Positions 41,075 through 49,202 of a stretch of 64,000 bases of DNA are shown here, in pieces (position 1 is the stretch's first letter; every line of letters starts with the position of its first letter). The notes below the pieces were generated by a model. That model was not told the origin of the DNA. It ran no database searches and was given only the letters and a program-made list of their open reading frames with translations. Both the position numbers and the translations under genes were made by a program. This stretch comes from Acetobacteraceae bacterium (lineage in GTDB: Bacteria; Pseudomonadota; Alphaproteobacteria; Acetobacterales; Acetobacteraceae), in NCBI GenBank assembly GCA_022842185.1, contig JALHQB010000001.1, positions 62,001-126,000 on the forward strand, given 5' to 3'.

Positions 41075-43131
41075 CCGACGATGCCGGGCCGACCCTGCGC
41101 CGGCTGGTGCGCCATCTGTCATTCATAGCGGTGGCGGTGCTGCTTGGCACCGTTGCCGCGGTGTCGGTCGCAGCCCTCCACGCCTTCGATCGCGAAGTCC
41201 GCCCGGCCATGGAGCGCGAGGCGGCGGTGATCGGGGAGGTCGTCGCCAACCCGATCGAACGCGCGCTCGGCCTCGGCATTCCGCTGGAAGCCCTGGTGGG
41301 CGCGGAGGATTACCTCGCGGGGATGGCGGCCAGCCAGCCCGCGGTCGCTTATCTCGTGCTGACCGACCTGGCCGGCCGGCCGCGCGCGGCGGCCGGTCCG
41401 GCCGCGTCCGGCTTCCAGCCGATCGATGTCATCACCGCCGAAGGGCCGGGCAGCCGCGCCTTGCCCGGTATCGACGAGACAGCGCGGCCGGTCGCGGCGC
41501 CCGGTGGGCGTCCGCAGGGTTGGCTGCTGGTCGGGGTCGGCCGCGCGGCGGTCGATGACATCATCGTCGATACGCGCTGGGACCTCGCCATCGTGTTGCT
41601 CGTCGGCGTGCTGCTGGCGATGGAGGTGCTGCGGTTCGCGCTCGACCGCGGCGTCATCGCTCCACTCACGATGATCGAAGCCGTGGTACGGCGCCTGGAC
41701 ACCGGCGATTGCACAAGGCTGGCCGAGGCCGGCAGCGCCGATGAGGCAGGCCGCGTCGCGCGCGCGGCCAATGCGCTGGTACGGCGTCTCGGCGACCGCT
41801 GGGCGCATCTGCAATGGCTCGCCACCGAGGCCGCATCCACCGGCGCGGGCGCGGCGCGGGATGCGGCGGCGGTGATCGCCACGCTGGGCGACAGGCTGCG
41901 GTTCCGCGACGGCGGTGCGGTGGTGGATGCGGCGCCGCCCGCGGCCAGCGCAGCGCGCCTGCCGTTGTTCCTGTTCGTCGTCGCCGAACAACTCTCCACC
42001 TCCTTCATTCCGCTGCTCGGGCGTGACCTCGCGCGGGCAACGCGGGGCGGGTTCAGCCCGGACCTGCTCGCGGCCCTGCCGATCGCAGTCTTCGTGGCGG
42101 CGGTGGCCTTCGCGACGCCCTATGGCGGGCGGCTGACGGCGCGGCGTGGACCGCGTGACGCGGTGCTGGTGGGCGGCGGCGTCGCGGCCTTGGGGTATCT
42201 CGCTGCCGCACTGGCCGATGACGTGACGCAATTCGCATTGGCGCGGATGCTCTGCGGCATCGGCTATGCGGTGCTGACCATCGCCTGCCAGGCCCAGATG
42301 GCGATGGCGGCGCGGCAGGGGCGCCTGGCGCGGACGCTTGGCGGCTTCACCGGCGCGGTGATGACGGGCGCGGTGTGCGGCACCGCGATCGGTGCCGTGA
42401 TCGCCGATCGTCTCGGCTATGGCGCGACCTTCCTGGCTTCCGCCGGGCTGGTGGTGGTGGTGCTGGGGCTGGCACTGCGGGCGATCCCACGGGGCATGAC
42501 CGACCCCGTGGCAGCCGGGCAGGGCGTGGTCGCCGGCGCCCGGGCCGCTTTCGGCAATGCCCGGTTCACCGCCGTGCTGTTGCTGGCCGCGGTGCCTGCC
42601 AAGATCGTGCTGGCTGGGTTCATCTTCTACCTCGCGCCGCTCGCGCTGCGCGATGCGGGGCTGTCGCAGGCGGCGGTCGGTCGCAATGTCATGCTGTATG
42701 GGCTGTGCATGCTGCCGGCGATCGCGCTGGGCGGCTGGCTGGCGGACCGCGCGAGGATGGGTGGCGGGCTGATCTGGGGCGGCGCGGTGCTGAATGGCGG
42801 GGCGCTGCTGATGATCCCGCTGTTGCCGGAGGTCGCAGCGCTGCCCATCGCCATTGCGGTGACCGGTGCGGCGCAAGGCTTGGCTTCGGCGCCGATGCTG
42901 GCGGTCGTGGCCGGGATGCCGGGGCGATCGACACCGCTGCTGCTGTCCTTCCTGCGCCTGGGCGAACGGTTCGGCAGCGTGATCGGCCCGTTCGCCGCCG
43001 CGTGGCTGATGATGCGCGGCGATGCGGTCTGGGCGATGGGCGTGCTCGGCGGCGTGACGGCGTTGACCGGGATCGGATACGCGCTGGTGCAGCGCCGAGC
43101 GACCCGCGCCAATGCGGCGATCGCGTCATGA
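41071..43131 (+). CDS. Sensor (periplasmic domain + HAMP-like) fused to an MFS transporter
   Basis: A 686-residue fusion. Residues about 14-38 are a membrane helix, 39-170 a periplasmic sensor-like domain (DYLAGMAASQPAVAYLVLTDLAGR), 172-193 a second helix followed by a HAMP-like segment (VIAPLTMIEAVVRRLDTGD to NALVRRLGDRW). After a linker, twelve hydrophobic helices from about residue 298 form a complete MFS unit (PYGGRLTARRGPRDAVL; LGERFGSVIGPFAAAW). Sensory modules of this type normally precede kinases, cyclases or phosphatases, so an MFS output is odd. It overlaps both neighbours by ATGA. Function unknown; sensing or transport is inferred. Confidence 0.8.
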   Translation: MTDDAGPTLRRLVRHLSFIAVAVLLGTVAAVSVAALHAFDREVRPAMEREAAVIGEVVANPIERALGLGIPLEALVGAEDYLAGMAASQPAVAYLVLTDLAGRPRAAAGPAASGFQPIDVITAEGPGSRALPGIDETARPVAAPGGRPQGWLLVGVGRAAVDDIIVDTRWDLAIVLLVGVLLAMEVLRFALDRGVIAPLTMIEAVVRRLDTGDCTRLAEAGSADEAGRVARAANALVRRLGDRWAHLQWLATEAASTGAGAARDAAAVIATLGDRLRFRDGGAVVDAAPPAASAARLPLFLFVVAEQLSTSFIPLLGRDLARATRGGFSPDLLAALPIAVFVAAVAFATPYGGRLTARRGPRDAVLVGGGVAALGYLAAALADDVTQFALARMLCGIGYAVLTIACQAQMAMAARQGRLARTLGGFTGAVMTGAVCGTAIGAVIADRLGYGATFLASAGLVVVVLGLALRAIPRGMTDPVAAGQGVVAGARAAFGNARFTAVLLLAAVPAKIVLAGFIFYLAPLALRDAGLSQAAVGRNVMLYGLCMLPAIALGGWLADRARMGGGLIWGGAVLNGGALLMIPLLPEVAALPIAIAVTGAAQGLASAPMLAVVAGMPGRSTPLLLSFLRLGERFGSVIGPFAAAWLMMRGDAVWAMGVLGGVTALTGIGYALVQRRATRANAAIAS

Positions 43132-44111
43132 TGCGCCGCCGGCCACTGATCGCCGCGATGACCCTGTCCGCACCCGGCGTCGCGCGGGCGCGATCCCGCC
43201 CGCGCATCCTGATGATGCTGTACCGTGGGTGGGAGGAAGCCTGCGACGGCTTCCGCGACTATCTCGCTTCGCGCCGGCGTGACGTGGAACTGGTCGTGGC
43301 CGATGCGGGGGAGGACCTGTCCCGCGTGCCCGACATGGTGCGTCAGGCGGAGGCGATGCGGCCGGACCTCGTGTATCTGTGGGGGACGACGCTGACCATG
43401 GCGGCGCTGGGGCCATGGGACGGGCACGACCCCGACCGCCATCTGACCGGCATGCCGGTGGTCTTCAACATCGTCACCGACCCGGTCCGCAACCGGGTCG
43501 TCCGCAGTCGCCCGGCACCCGGCAGGCCGGTGACCGGCACCGAATATATCGCCCCGGTCGCCGTTCAGCTTCGCGCCATGGACGCATACCGGCCGTTCCG
43601 CCAAGCCGCCGCGGTGTTCAATCCGCGCGAGCGCAATTCCGTCGTCACTATCGAGGAAATGTCCGAACTCCTCGCTGCGCGCGGTGGCGTGCTCGATGCG
43701 CTGCCGGTGCCGGTGGTGGATGGGCGCCTTCAGGCCGCCGCCATCCCCCGCCTGATCGCGGCGGCACGCGCGCGCGGCGCGGAATGGCTCTACATCCCGC
43801 CCGATACCTACCTCAACGACCAGCGGGCCGTGCTGACCGGGGCAGCACTGCACGAAGGCCTGCCAAGCTTCGCCGCGACCGAGCGATTCGTCGCCTTCGC
43901 CGATGCGCTGGCCGGGCTGGTCAGCCGGTATTACAGCGTCGGCGCCTTCACCGGCTTCAAGGCGGAACAGATCCTGTTCGGCGGCGTGCGGCCGGAGGCG
44001 ATTCCGGTCGAGACGCTGTCACGCTTTTCATACCTGCTGCGGATGGACACCGCGCGGCGGCTGCGCGCCTATCCCCCCGTCGCGCTGCTGCGTATCGCCG
44101 AGCCGGTCTGA
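43128..44111 (+). CDS. ABC-type substrate-binding protein (ABC_sub_bind family)
   Basis: A 327-residue protein with a short export signal (MMRRRPLIAAMTLSAPGVARA). It has the TrpX/ABC_sub_bind layout: ILMMLYRGWEEACDGFRDYL, DLVYLWGTTLTMAALGP, MPVVFNIVTDPVRN, RQAAAVFNPRERNSVVTIEEM and a C-terminal region with SVGAFTGFKAEQILFGGVRPEAIPVE. It probably binds an extracytoplasmic ligand. No ABC permease is present; instead it sits between a sensor-MFS gene and a SpoIIE-phosphatase gene, so the bound ligand may be sensed rather than imported. Confidence 0.85.
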   Translation: MMRRRPLIAAMTLSAPGVARARSRPRILMMLYRGWEEACDGFRDYLASRRRDVELVVADAGEDLSRVPDMVRQAEAMRPDLVYLWGTTLTMAALGPWDGHDPDRHLTGMPVVFNIVTDPVRNRVVRSRPAPGRPVTGTEYIAPVAVQLRAMDAYRPFRQAAAVFNPRERNSVVTIEEMSELLAARGGVLDALPVPVVDGRLQAAAIPRLIAAARARGAEWLYIPPDTYLNDQRAVLTGAALHEGLPSFAATERFVAFADALAGLVSRYYSVGAFTGFKAEQILFGGVRPEAIPVETLSRFSYLLRMDTARRLRAYPPVALLRIAEPV

Positions 44112-44118
44112 TCCGCCG

Positions 44119-46158
44119 ATGCTGTTGCGGACCCGCATCATCGCCCTCGCCGCCGCCATGGTGCCGGCCGTGGCCGCCGCCCTCGCCGTGCCGGCCTGGC
44201 TTCTGCTGGACGAGCGGGACGCCCGCATCGGCGAACTGACCGTCGCGCGCCAGGCCGCCGTCGTCTCCCGCGAGATCCAGCGCGCCGCCCAGCCGCTCAC
44301 CGAAGCGGTGTGGCATGTCGCGGCCGATGTCACCCTCGCACGGGACGACAGGGCGGCGGCGCAGGCGCGGCTGCGCGCCCTGGCCGGTCCGGTCGAACGC
44401 ATCGAGGTGATCGCGCGCGGCGGGCGCATCCTGCTCGCCGAACCACCCGCGGCAGCGGTCGAAGGCATGGTCGATGCCGCGGCGGTGTTGCGTGAATACG
44501 CGCCCGGAACCGGCAGTGCGGGGATTGAGCTGATGGACGGCGACGGGCTGCGGCTGGTGGCCTTCCTGCGCGACGGGCCGTCGCAGGTCATCGCCGCCGG
44601 TGTGGGCTTCGCGCCCACGCTGGAGGCGATCGGCGCCGCGCTGGGCGGGCAGGCGCTGGTTGCCGACCTCGCCGGGCGGCCGTTGTTGCCGCCCGAGGCC
44701 ACCGGCGCCTGGCGCAGCATCGATGCCGTCGGAGCACGCGCCGCCACCATGCCGGTCGCCTATCGCGACGAGGGTCGCGCGATGCAGATCGTGCCCACCA
44801 TGCTGCTCGGCAGCAGCGGCGTGCCGGTGGCGCGGTTGTTCGTGATGCAGGACGCGTCCCGCGCCGACCGCCAGCATGCGGTGGTGCTGCTGGTCTCGGG
44901 GCTGGTGCTGGTCGGCGTGATTCTCACCGCCGGCATCCTGCTGTACCGGATGCTGCGTGCGGCGCTGGAACCGCTGACCGACTTGGCCGCCGTACTGCGC
45001 GCGATCGCGGGTGGCGATCGGCTCGCCAGTGCGGCGGTGACCGCGCGCGATGACGAGATCGGCCAGATTGCCCGCGCGCTGGACGTCTTGCGCAGCAGCG
45101 GGATCGCGCTCGACCGGATGGAGACGCGCGACCGGCTGGCCCGCCGCCGCCACCTGGCGCTGATTGGCGGCGAACTGACACGGCTCGCCGCGGTGTTCGA
45201 TGCCGCCGAACGCGATGGCGTGGCCGCCCTGCTGCGGCGGCTGGAACAGCAGGAAGGCGCTGGTGGCGCGGGCCTCGCCGAGGCATTCCAGAGCATGGTC
45301 GAAAGCGTGTTGCAGCGGCACGCGCGGCTGGAGGACCTGCTCGCCGAACGCACCCGCGACCTGGAGGTGGTGCGCCAGGCGCTCGACCAGCGCGTGCTGC
45401 TCGAACGCGTGGTGCAGGAGCTGGAGGTCGCGCGGCGGCTCCAACTGGAAAGCCTGCCATCGGTGTTCCCCGTCTCGCCGGCCTTCGAGATGCACGCGGC
45501 GATGTGGCCGGCCAAGGAAGTCGGCGGCGATTTCTACGATGTAGTGACGCTGGCCGACGGATCGGTGGCGATGATGGTGGGCGATGCGTCAGGCAAGGGC
45601 GTCGCGGCCGCTATTTTCGTGGCCATGACGCGCAGCCTGCTTCGCGCGGCGATGACGCGCGGTGCCAGCCCGGCCGAGGCGATGGCGCAGGCCAATGCCG
45701 CACTGGCCGCCGACAACCCGACGATGATGTTCGCCACCGCTTTCGTGGCAATCCTGGACCCGGCGACGGGCCGCCTACGCTACGCCAATGCCGGGCACAA
45801 CCCGCCGCGCGTGGTCGATGCGGCGTCCCGCCAGCATCCGCTGGGCGGTGCGGACGGCATCGCGCTGGGCGTCGTCGAAGATTTTGTCTTCGACGATCGG
45901 GAGACCGTGCTGACGCCCGGCCAGACGCTGGTGTTGTTCACCGATGGCGTGACCGAGGCCGATCGGGCCGATGGCAGCCTGTTCGGCGACGACCGGCTCT
46001 CGGCTGCACTGGTGGCCCATGCGGGGACGCTTCCCACCGCGCTGGTCGGACACATCGCCACGGCGGTGGCCGGCTTCGCCGAGGGCTGCCCGCAGGCTGA
46101 CGACATCACGCTGCTCTGCCTCGCCTATGCCGGCACCGCGCCGGCGCTGGCCGCATGA
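44119..46158 (+). CDS. Membrane-bound PP2C-type (SpoIIE) serine phosphatase with HAMP domain
   Basis: A 679-residue protein: membrane helix about residues 7-28, a periplasmic sensor domain to about 252, second helix about 254-278 and a HAMP region to about 335. A coiled-coil linker follows (about 380-450), then a SpoIIE phosphatase with GGDFYD (469-474), GDASGKG (about 488-494), FTDGVTEA (about 607) and the metal-binding DDITLL near the C-terminus. It should dephosphorylate a STAS antagonist in response to an envelope signal, and exactly such a STAS gene follows 13 bases downstream. Confidence 0.95.
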   Translation: MLLRTRIIALAAAMVPAVAAALAVPAWLLLDERDARIGELTVARQAAVVSREIQRAAQPLTEAVWHVAADVTLARDDRAAAQARLRALAGPVERIEVIARGGRILLAEPPAAAVEGMVDAAAVLREYAPGTGSAGIELMDGDGLRLVAFLRDGPSQVIAAGVGFAPTLEAIGAALGGQALVADLAGRPLLPPEATGAWRSIDAVGARAATMPVAYRDEGRAMQIVPTMLLGSSGVPVARLFVMQDASRADRQHAVVLLVSGLVLVGVILTAGILLYRMLRAALEPLTDLAAVLRAIAGGDRLASAAVTARDDEIGQIARALDVLRSSGIALDRMETRDRLARRRHLALIGGELTRLAAVFDAAERDGVAALLRRLEQQEGAGGAGLAEAFQSMVESVLQRHARLEDLLAERTRDLEVVRQALDQRVLLERVVQELEVARRLQLESLPSVFPVSPAFEMHAAMWPAKEVGGDFYDVVTLADGSVAMMVGDASGKGVAAAIFVAMTRSLLRAAMTRGASPAEAMAQANAALAADNPTMMFATAFVAILDPATGRLRYANAGHNPPRVVDAASRQHPLGGADGIALGVVEDFVFDDRETVLTPGQTLVLFTDGVTEADRADGSLFGDDRLSAALVAHAGTLPTALVGHIATAVAGFAEGCPQADDITLLCLAYAGTAPALAA

Positions 46159-46171
46159 AAGGATCCGGTCG

Positions 46172-46510
46172 ATGGACATCTTCACCCAGGCAATCGATGG
46201 CGTCGTGCTGCACCGGCTGAAGGGCCGGCTCGACAACAGCACGACCGGGACCGCGGAAGGCACGATCCTGGGCAGCTTCAGCACGCCCGCTTCGCGCGTG
46301 ATCCTCGACATGCGCGACGTCGCCTATGTCTCCTCGGCCGGGCTGCGCGTGGTCCTGATGGCGGCCAAGCGGGCGAGGGCCTCCGATGGCCGTTTTGCCT
46401 TGTTTGGGCTGCCGGCTGCGGTGCAGGAGGTCTTCGACATCTCGGGATTTTCCAAGGTGCTTTCGATCGGCCTGGGGGAAGACGACGCCCGGCGCCTGGT
46501 CGGCGCTTGA
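46172..46510 (+). CDS. STAS-domain anti-sigma factor antagonist (RsbV-like)
   Basis: A 112-residue single STAS domain. The phospho-acceptor loop reads RDVAYVSSAGLRVVLMAAKRA, with Ser54/Ser55 at the acceptor position (Ser55 the better candidate). FALFGLPAAVQEVFDISGFSKVLSI is the usual C-terminal helix. In partner switching it is phosphorylated by an RsbW-type kinase and freed by a SpoIIE phosphatase. Both are encoded on either side, so the complete switch is present. No sigma factor is adjacent. Confidence 0.94.
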   Translation: MDIFTQAIDGVVLHRLKGRLDNSTTGTAEGTILGSFSTPASRVILDMRDVAYVSSAGLRVVLMAAKRARASDGRFALFGLPAAVQEVFDISGFSKVLSIGLGEDDARRLVGA

Positions 46511-46519
46511 GGCACCGCC

Positions 46520-46969
46520 ATGGGTGTGCTCCAGCGCATCGACAGCGCCTGCGGGCGGGATGGCACCGAGATCGCGGCGGTGCTGCATCGGCTCGAAGAC
46601 GCCTTGGCCGAAGCGGGATGCCCGCCGCCGCGCCGTGCTGCCTTCCTCGTCGTGGCGGAGGAGATGGTGACCAATGTGGCGCGGCATGCCTGGCCTGCCG
46701 ACGAGCCGGCCGGCGTCTTCACCGTATCCGCCGCGATCCGGCGCGGGCTGGCGGGGATCGAGGTGTTGCTCGCGGTCGAGGATGACGGGGTTCCGTTCGA
46801 TCCGACGGCCCGGCCGGTTCCCGATACCGAAGCGCCGATCGAGCGGCGCCTCGTCGGCGGCCTGGGCATCCATCTGGTCATGCAGATGACCGAATGGCAG
46901 TGCTATCGGCGTGACGCGGGGCGCAATCGCTTCGCCGTGGCCTGGCGATGCGCCGTGCCGCCGGGCTGA
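46520..46969 (+). CDS. RsbW-like ATP-binding anti-sigma/serine kinase
   Basis: A 149-residue HATPase_c_2 domain. N-box: VVAEEMVTNVARHAW with Glu47, Glu48, Asn52 and His56. G1 box VEDDGVPFDP and G2 box VGGLGIHLVMQMTEW follow. It should phosphorylate the STAS protein encoded upstream and bind either it or an unknown target. It is the last gene of the operon; an 11-bp hairpin overlaps its stop codon. Confidence 0.93.
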   Translation: MGVLQRIDSACGRDGTEIAAVLHRLEDALAEAGCPPPRRAAFLVVAEEMVTNVARHAWPADEPAGVFTVSAAIRRGLAGIEVLLAVEDDGVPFDPTARPVPDTEAPIERRLVGGLGIHLVMQMTEWQCYRRDAGRNRFAVAWRCAVPPG

Positions 46970-46980
46970 CCCGGCGGCAC
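46955..46980. terminator. Hairpin terminator overlapping the stop of the RsbW-like gene
   Basis: A perfect 11-bp stem (GTGCCGCCGGG with CCCGGCGGCAC) and CTGA loop; the loop contains the TGA stop codon. It lies at the convergent junction with the TPR-like gene and likely ends transcription from both sides. Confidence 0.75.
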
Positions 46981-46987
46981 GGATCGT

Positions 46988-48100
46988 TCAGCGTGCGCGG
47001 GTATAGGTCCGGTCGCGCGGGTCGATCAGGAAGGCCGAGTTCATCAGCCCTGGGATCTGCGGCGACACGGCCGAGACCACCGGCGGGCGCTGTGTCGCAT
47101 CCGCCGCCGCGCCCTGTCGGATCAGGCTGATCCAGTGGCGGTAGACCAGCGCCGGCAGGTTGCGCGGATCGACCGTGAGCGCGCGCGCGAAGGCCTCGTC
47201 GGCCAGGTCGATCTTGCCGTCCGCCCAGTGGATCACGCCGCGCTGGACCTCGATATAGGCCGGGAAGGTCGGCAGGATCTGGCGCATGGGGATCTGGGAG
47301 GCCCGCGTCAGCTCGCGCTCCGCCAGGCGTAGGTCGCCTTGCAGCACGCCGACAAAGGACGCATTCAGGGCGTAGAAGGACCGGGCGGTGGCCAAGGCGC
47401 CTTCAATCGCATCGGCGCGGACAATCTCGGCCCGCGCCGCGGCGACATCACCGTCCAGCAGCGCCAGCACTGACACCAGGCTGTGCAACGCGGAACGCTC
47501 GACATCCGAATCCTGGCCCCAGTCGCGGCGCAGCAGCCGCTCGGCATGGGCGCGGATCGGCGCGACGGCGATGGCGGGGTCCTGCAACACGTCACGCAAC
47601 TGCGCCAGGGTGACGCGGAACGGTGCGATCTCGGCGAAGGTGCTGACCGCGGCGTAGCGGATCAGCGCGACCGCGTCGCTGTCGTCGCGCGTGAAGGACA
47701 GGCGCTGCAGGGGGCGGCCTTCCTGCGCCACGATGGTTTCCATCACCAGCCCGTCGCCGCGCTGGATCACGGTCGCCGAAACGCGGATCGGCTCCAATCC
47801 GAACAGATCCTGCAGGGCCGCCGTGACCTCGGTGAGTTTCAGCGGCTCAGCCAATGCGCCGATCACTGTGCGGCGGGAGGAGACGCGCGGCACCGGGACG
47901 GGAACGCCCGATGGAATGGCCGCGATGCGCGACAGTTCCGTGATGAAGATTTCCTCGGCCGATTGGCGCGTCAGGCCAGATTGCTGCACCGTCGGCGGCA
48001 GGGCGATGCCCACCGCCATGGTGTTGGCGCTGATCACCGCATCGCCGGCGATCAGGCCGAACACGATGGCGGAGAGGAAGCCGATGGTCGCTAGTTCCAT
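46988..48100 (-). CDS. Membrane-anchored protein with TPR-like repeats, unknown function
   Basis: A 370-residue protein with one N-terminal membrane helix (residues about 3-30, TIGFLSAIVFGLIAGDAVISA) and an otherwise periplasmic or cytosolic body. The last third has TPR-like repeats (AIEGALATARSFYALNASF; DEAFARALTVDPRNLPALVYRHW). Middle segments show strands such as PIRVSATVIQRGDGLVMETI. An AGGAG site lies eight bases before ATG 48100. It is divergent from a cluster of envelope genes. The family is not recognised. Confidence 0.75.
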   Translation of the reverse strand: MELATIGFLSAIVFGLIAGDAVISANTMAVGIALPPTVQQSGLTRQSAEEIFITELSRIAAIPSGVPVPVPRVSSRRTVIGALAEPLKLTEVTAALQDLFGLEPIRVSATVIQRGDGLVMETIVAQEGRPLQRLSFTRDDSDAVALIRYAAVSTFAEIAPFRVTLAQLRDVLQDPAIAVAPIRAHAERLLRRDWGQDSDVERSALHSLVSVLALLDGDVAAARAEIVRADAIEGALATARSFYALNASFVGVLQGDLRLAERELTRASQIPMRQILPTFPAYIEVQRGVIHWADGKIDLADEAFARALTVDPRNLPALVYRHWISLIRQGAAADATQRPPVVSAVSPQIPGLMNSAFLIDPRDRTYTRAR

Positions 48101-48279
48101 GCTGTCGTGCTCCTGGACGATCCAGCCGGCAGTCTCGGGCAGGCACCTTAAGTCGGGCTTTACGCCACGCCCCGCAGCGCAGGTTTCCTGACGCCCGCCG
48201 GGCCGCCGCCATAAGTCATTTCTCCATCTTGTTGCTGTCTCCTTCCGCCTCGGCACATCCACCGCAGCGGAGACGGTCC
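48101..48279. promoter_or_regulatory. Divergent promoter region of the envelope gene cluster
   Basis: A 179-base gap between the TPR-like gene and the first mitofilin-like gene. It contains an AT-richer stretch near 48215-48232 (ATAAGTCATTTCTCCATCTT), but no clear promoter boxes. The TTG at 48229, in frame with the downstream gene, has no ribosome site. Confidence 0.4.
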
Positions 48280-49053
48280 TTGTCCACCACCCTTGATGGC
48301 GCGCCTTCCAGGCCGCGAGTGGCCGAATGGCAGCGCTTCGCCGCGGGCGGCCTTGTCGTCGCAGGCATCGGCTTCGCCGCCGGGTTCGGCGTGGCGGCAA
48401 TGCGGCCCGCCCCCGCAACGCTGATCGCGGGCCTCGCGATATCCGAGGCGAACCTCGCCGGCGTCACGGCGGACCTTGCCATTCGCATGGACCGTCTTGC
48501 GGAGGTCGAACGCAGCGTCGCGGCCCATCGCGGCCGCCTGGCGGAAACCGATGCGCTGGTGCGTGCGGGACTGGCGCTGCGCGATGCGCTGCGGGCGAGC
48601 GGGTCCTATGCCGGAGCCCTGGCCACGGTGCTGACGCTGCGCGGCGGTGAGGAAGCGCTGGCTCCGTGGCGGGCCGAGCTGGTGGCCAGGTCCGGCGGCG
48701 TGCCTGACCGGGTGGCGCTGGCGGCGGAACTCGATGCCATCGCGGCCAGCGTCCTCGCGCTGGGCGACGACGGCGCGGCGCCCTGGACCGCGCGGATGGT
48801 GACGTGGATCGGCGGGCTGATCCGCAGCGACAGCCGCGCCGCCATCCAGGATCGCCGCCGGGATGTGCTAACCGCGGCGCGGGATGCCGCCGCGCGCGGA
48901 TCGCTGGCCGAGGCTGTCGCCGCGCTCGATATGCTGGACCCGGATGCGGCCGCGGCGATGGTGGATTGGGTCGAGGCGGCGCGGCGGCGCGTGGCGCTCG
49001 ATGCCATGGCCGATCGCGTCGCGGCAGCCATGGCGGCCTACGCCTATCGCTGA
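48280..49053 (+). CDS. Mitofilin-like membrane-anchored protein, paralogue 1
   Basis: A 257-residue protein: a membrane helix (about residues 20-42, AAGGLVVAGIGFAAGFGVA), a coiled-coil stretch (about 55-90), then a helical C-terminal domain reading LALRDALRASGSYAGALATVLTLRGG and AELVARSGGVPDRVALAAELDAIA, the pattern of the COG4223/mitofilin C-terminus. No ATG precedes the helix; TTG 48280 with a GCGGAGA site is the best start and TTG 48229 an alternative. A second mitofilin-like gene follows. Alphaproteobacterial mitofilins shape the inner membrane and envelope. Confidence 0.7.
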   Translation: MSTTLDGAPSRPRVAEWQRFAAGGLVVAGIGFAAGFGVAAMRPAPATLIAGLAISEANLAGVTADLAIRMDRLAEVERSVAAHRGRLAETDALVRAGLALRDALRASGSYAGALATVLTLRGGEEALAPWRAELVARSGGVPDRVALAAELDAIAASVLALGDDGAAPWTARMVTWIGGLIRSDSRAAIQDRRRDVLTAARDAAARGSLAEAVAALDMLDPDAAAAMVDWVEAARRRVALDAMADRVAAAMAAYAYR

Positions 49054-49202
49054 TCGTGGCCTGTCGCGGTGGCATGGTGCGATGCACGATATGTCGCACC
49101 GACGCCGCGCCATTCACGCCGGATAAACCAGTCCGGCGCGATAACCGAGATACCGGAATCACCCCGCCATCAAGGGTGGGCAACGCTCCAGGTCGGTACA
49201 GC

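Noticed and set aside
41119..42876. 585-codon minus-strand frame opposite the sensor-MFS gene
   Set aside because: Composition is that of a reverse-strand shadow in GC-rich DNA (His, Arg and Gln rich), with no membrane or domain pattern, while the plus strand encodes twelve clear helices.
49054..49202. Small gene or RNA in the gap between the two mitofilin-like genes
   Set aside because: Only a 6-bp inverted repeat (GCCGGA/TCCGGC) is visible, which is too short to support a feature.
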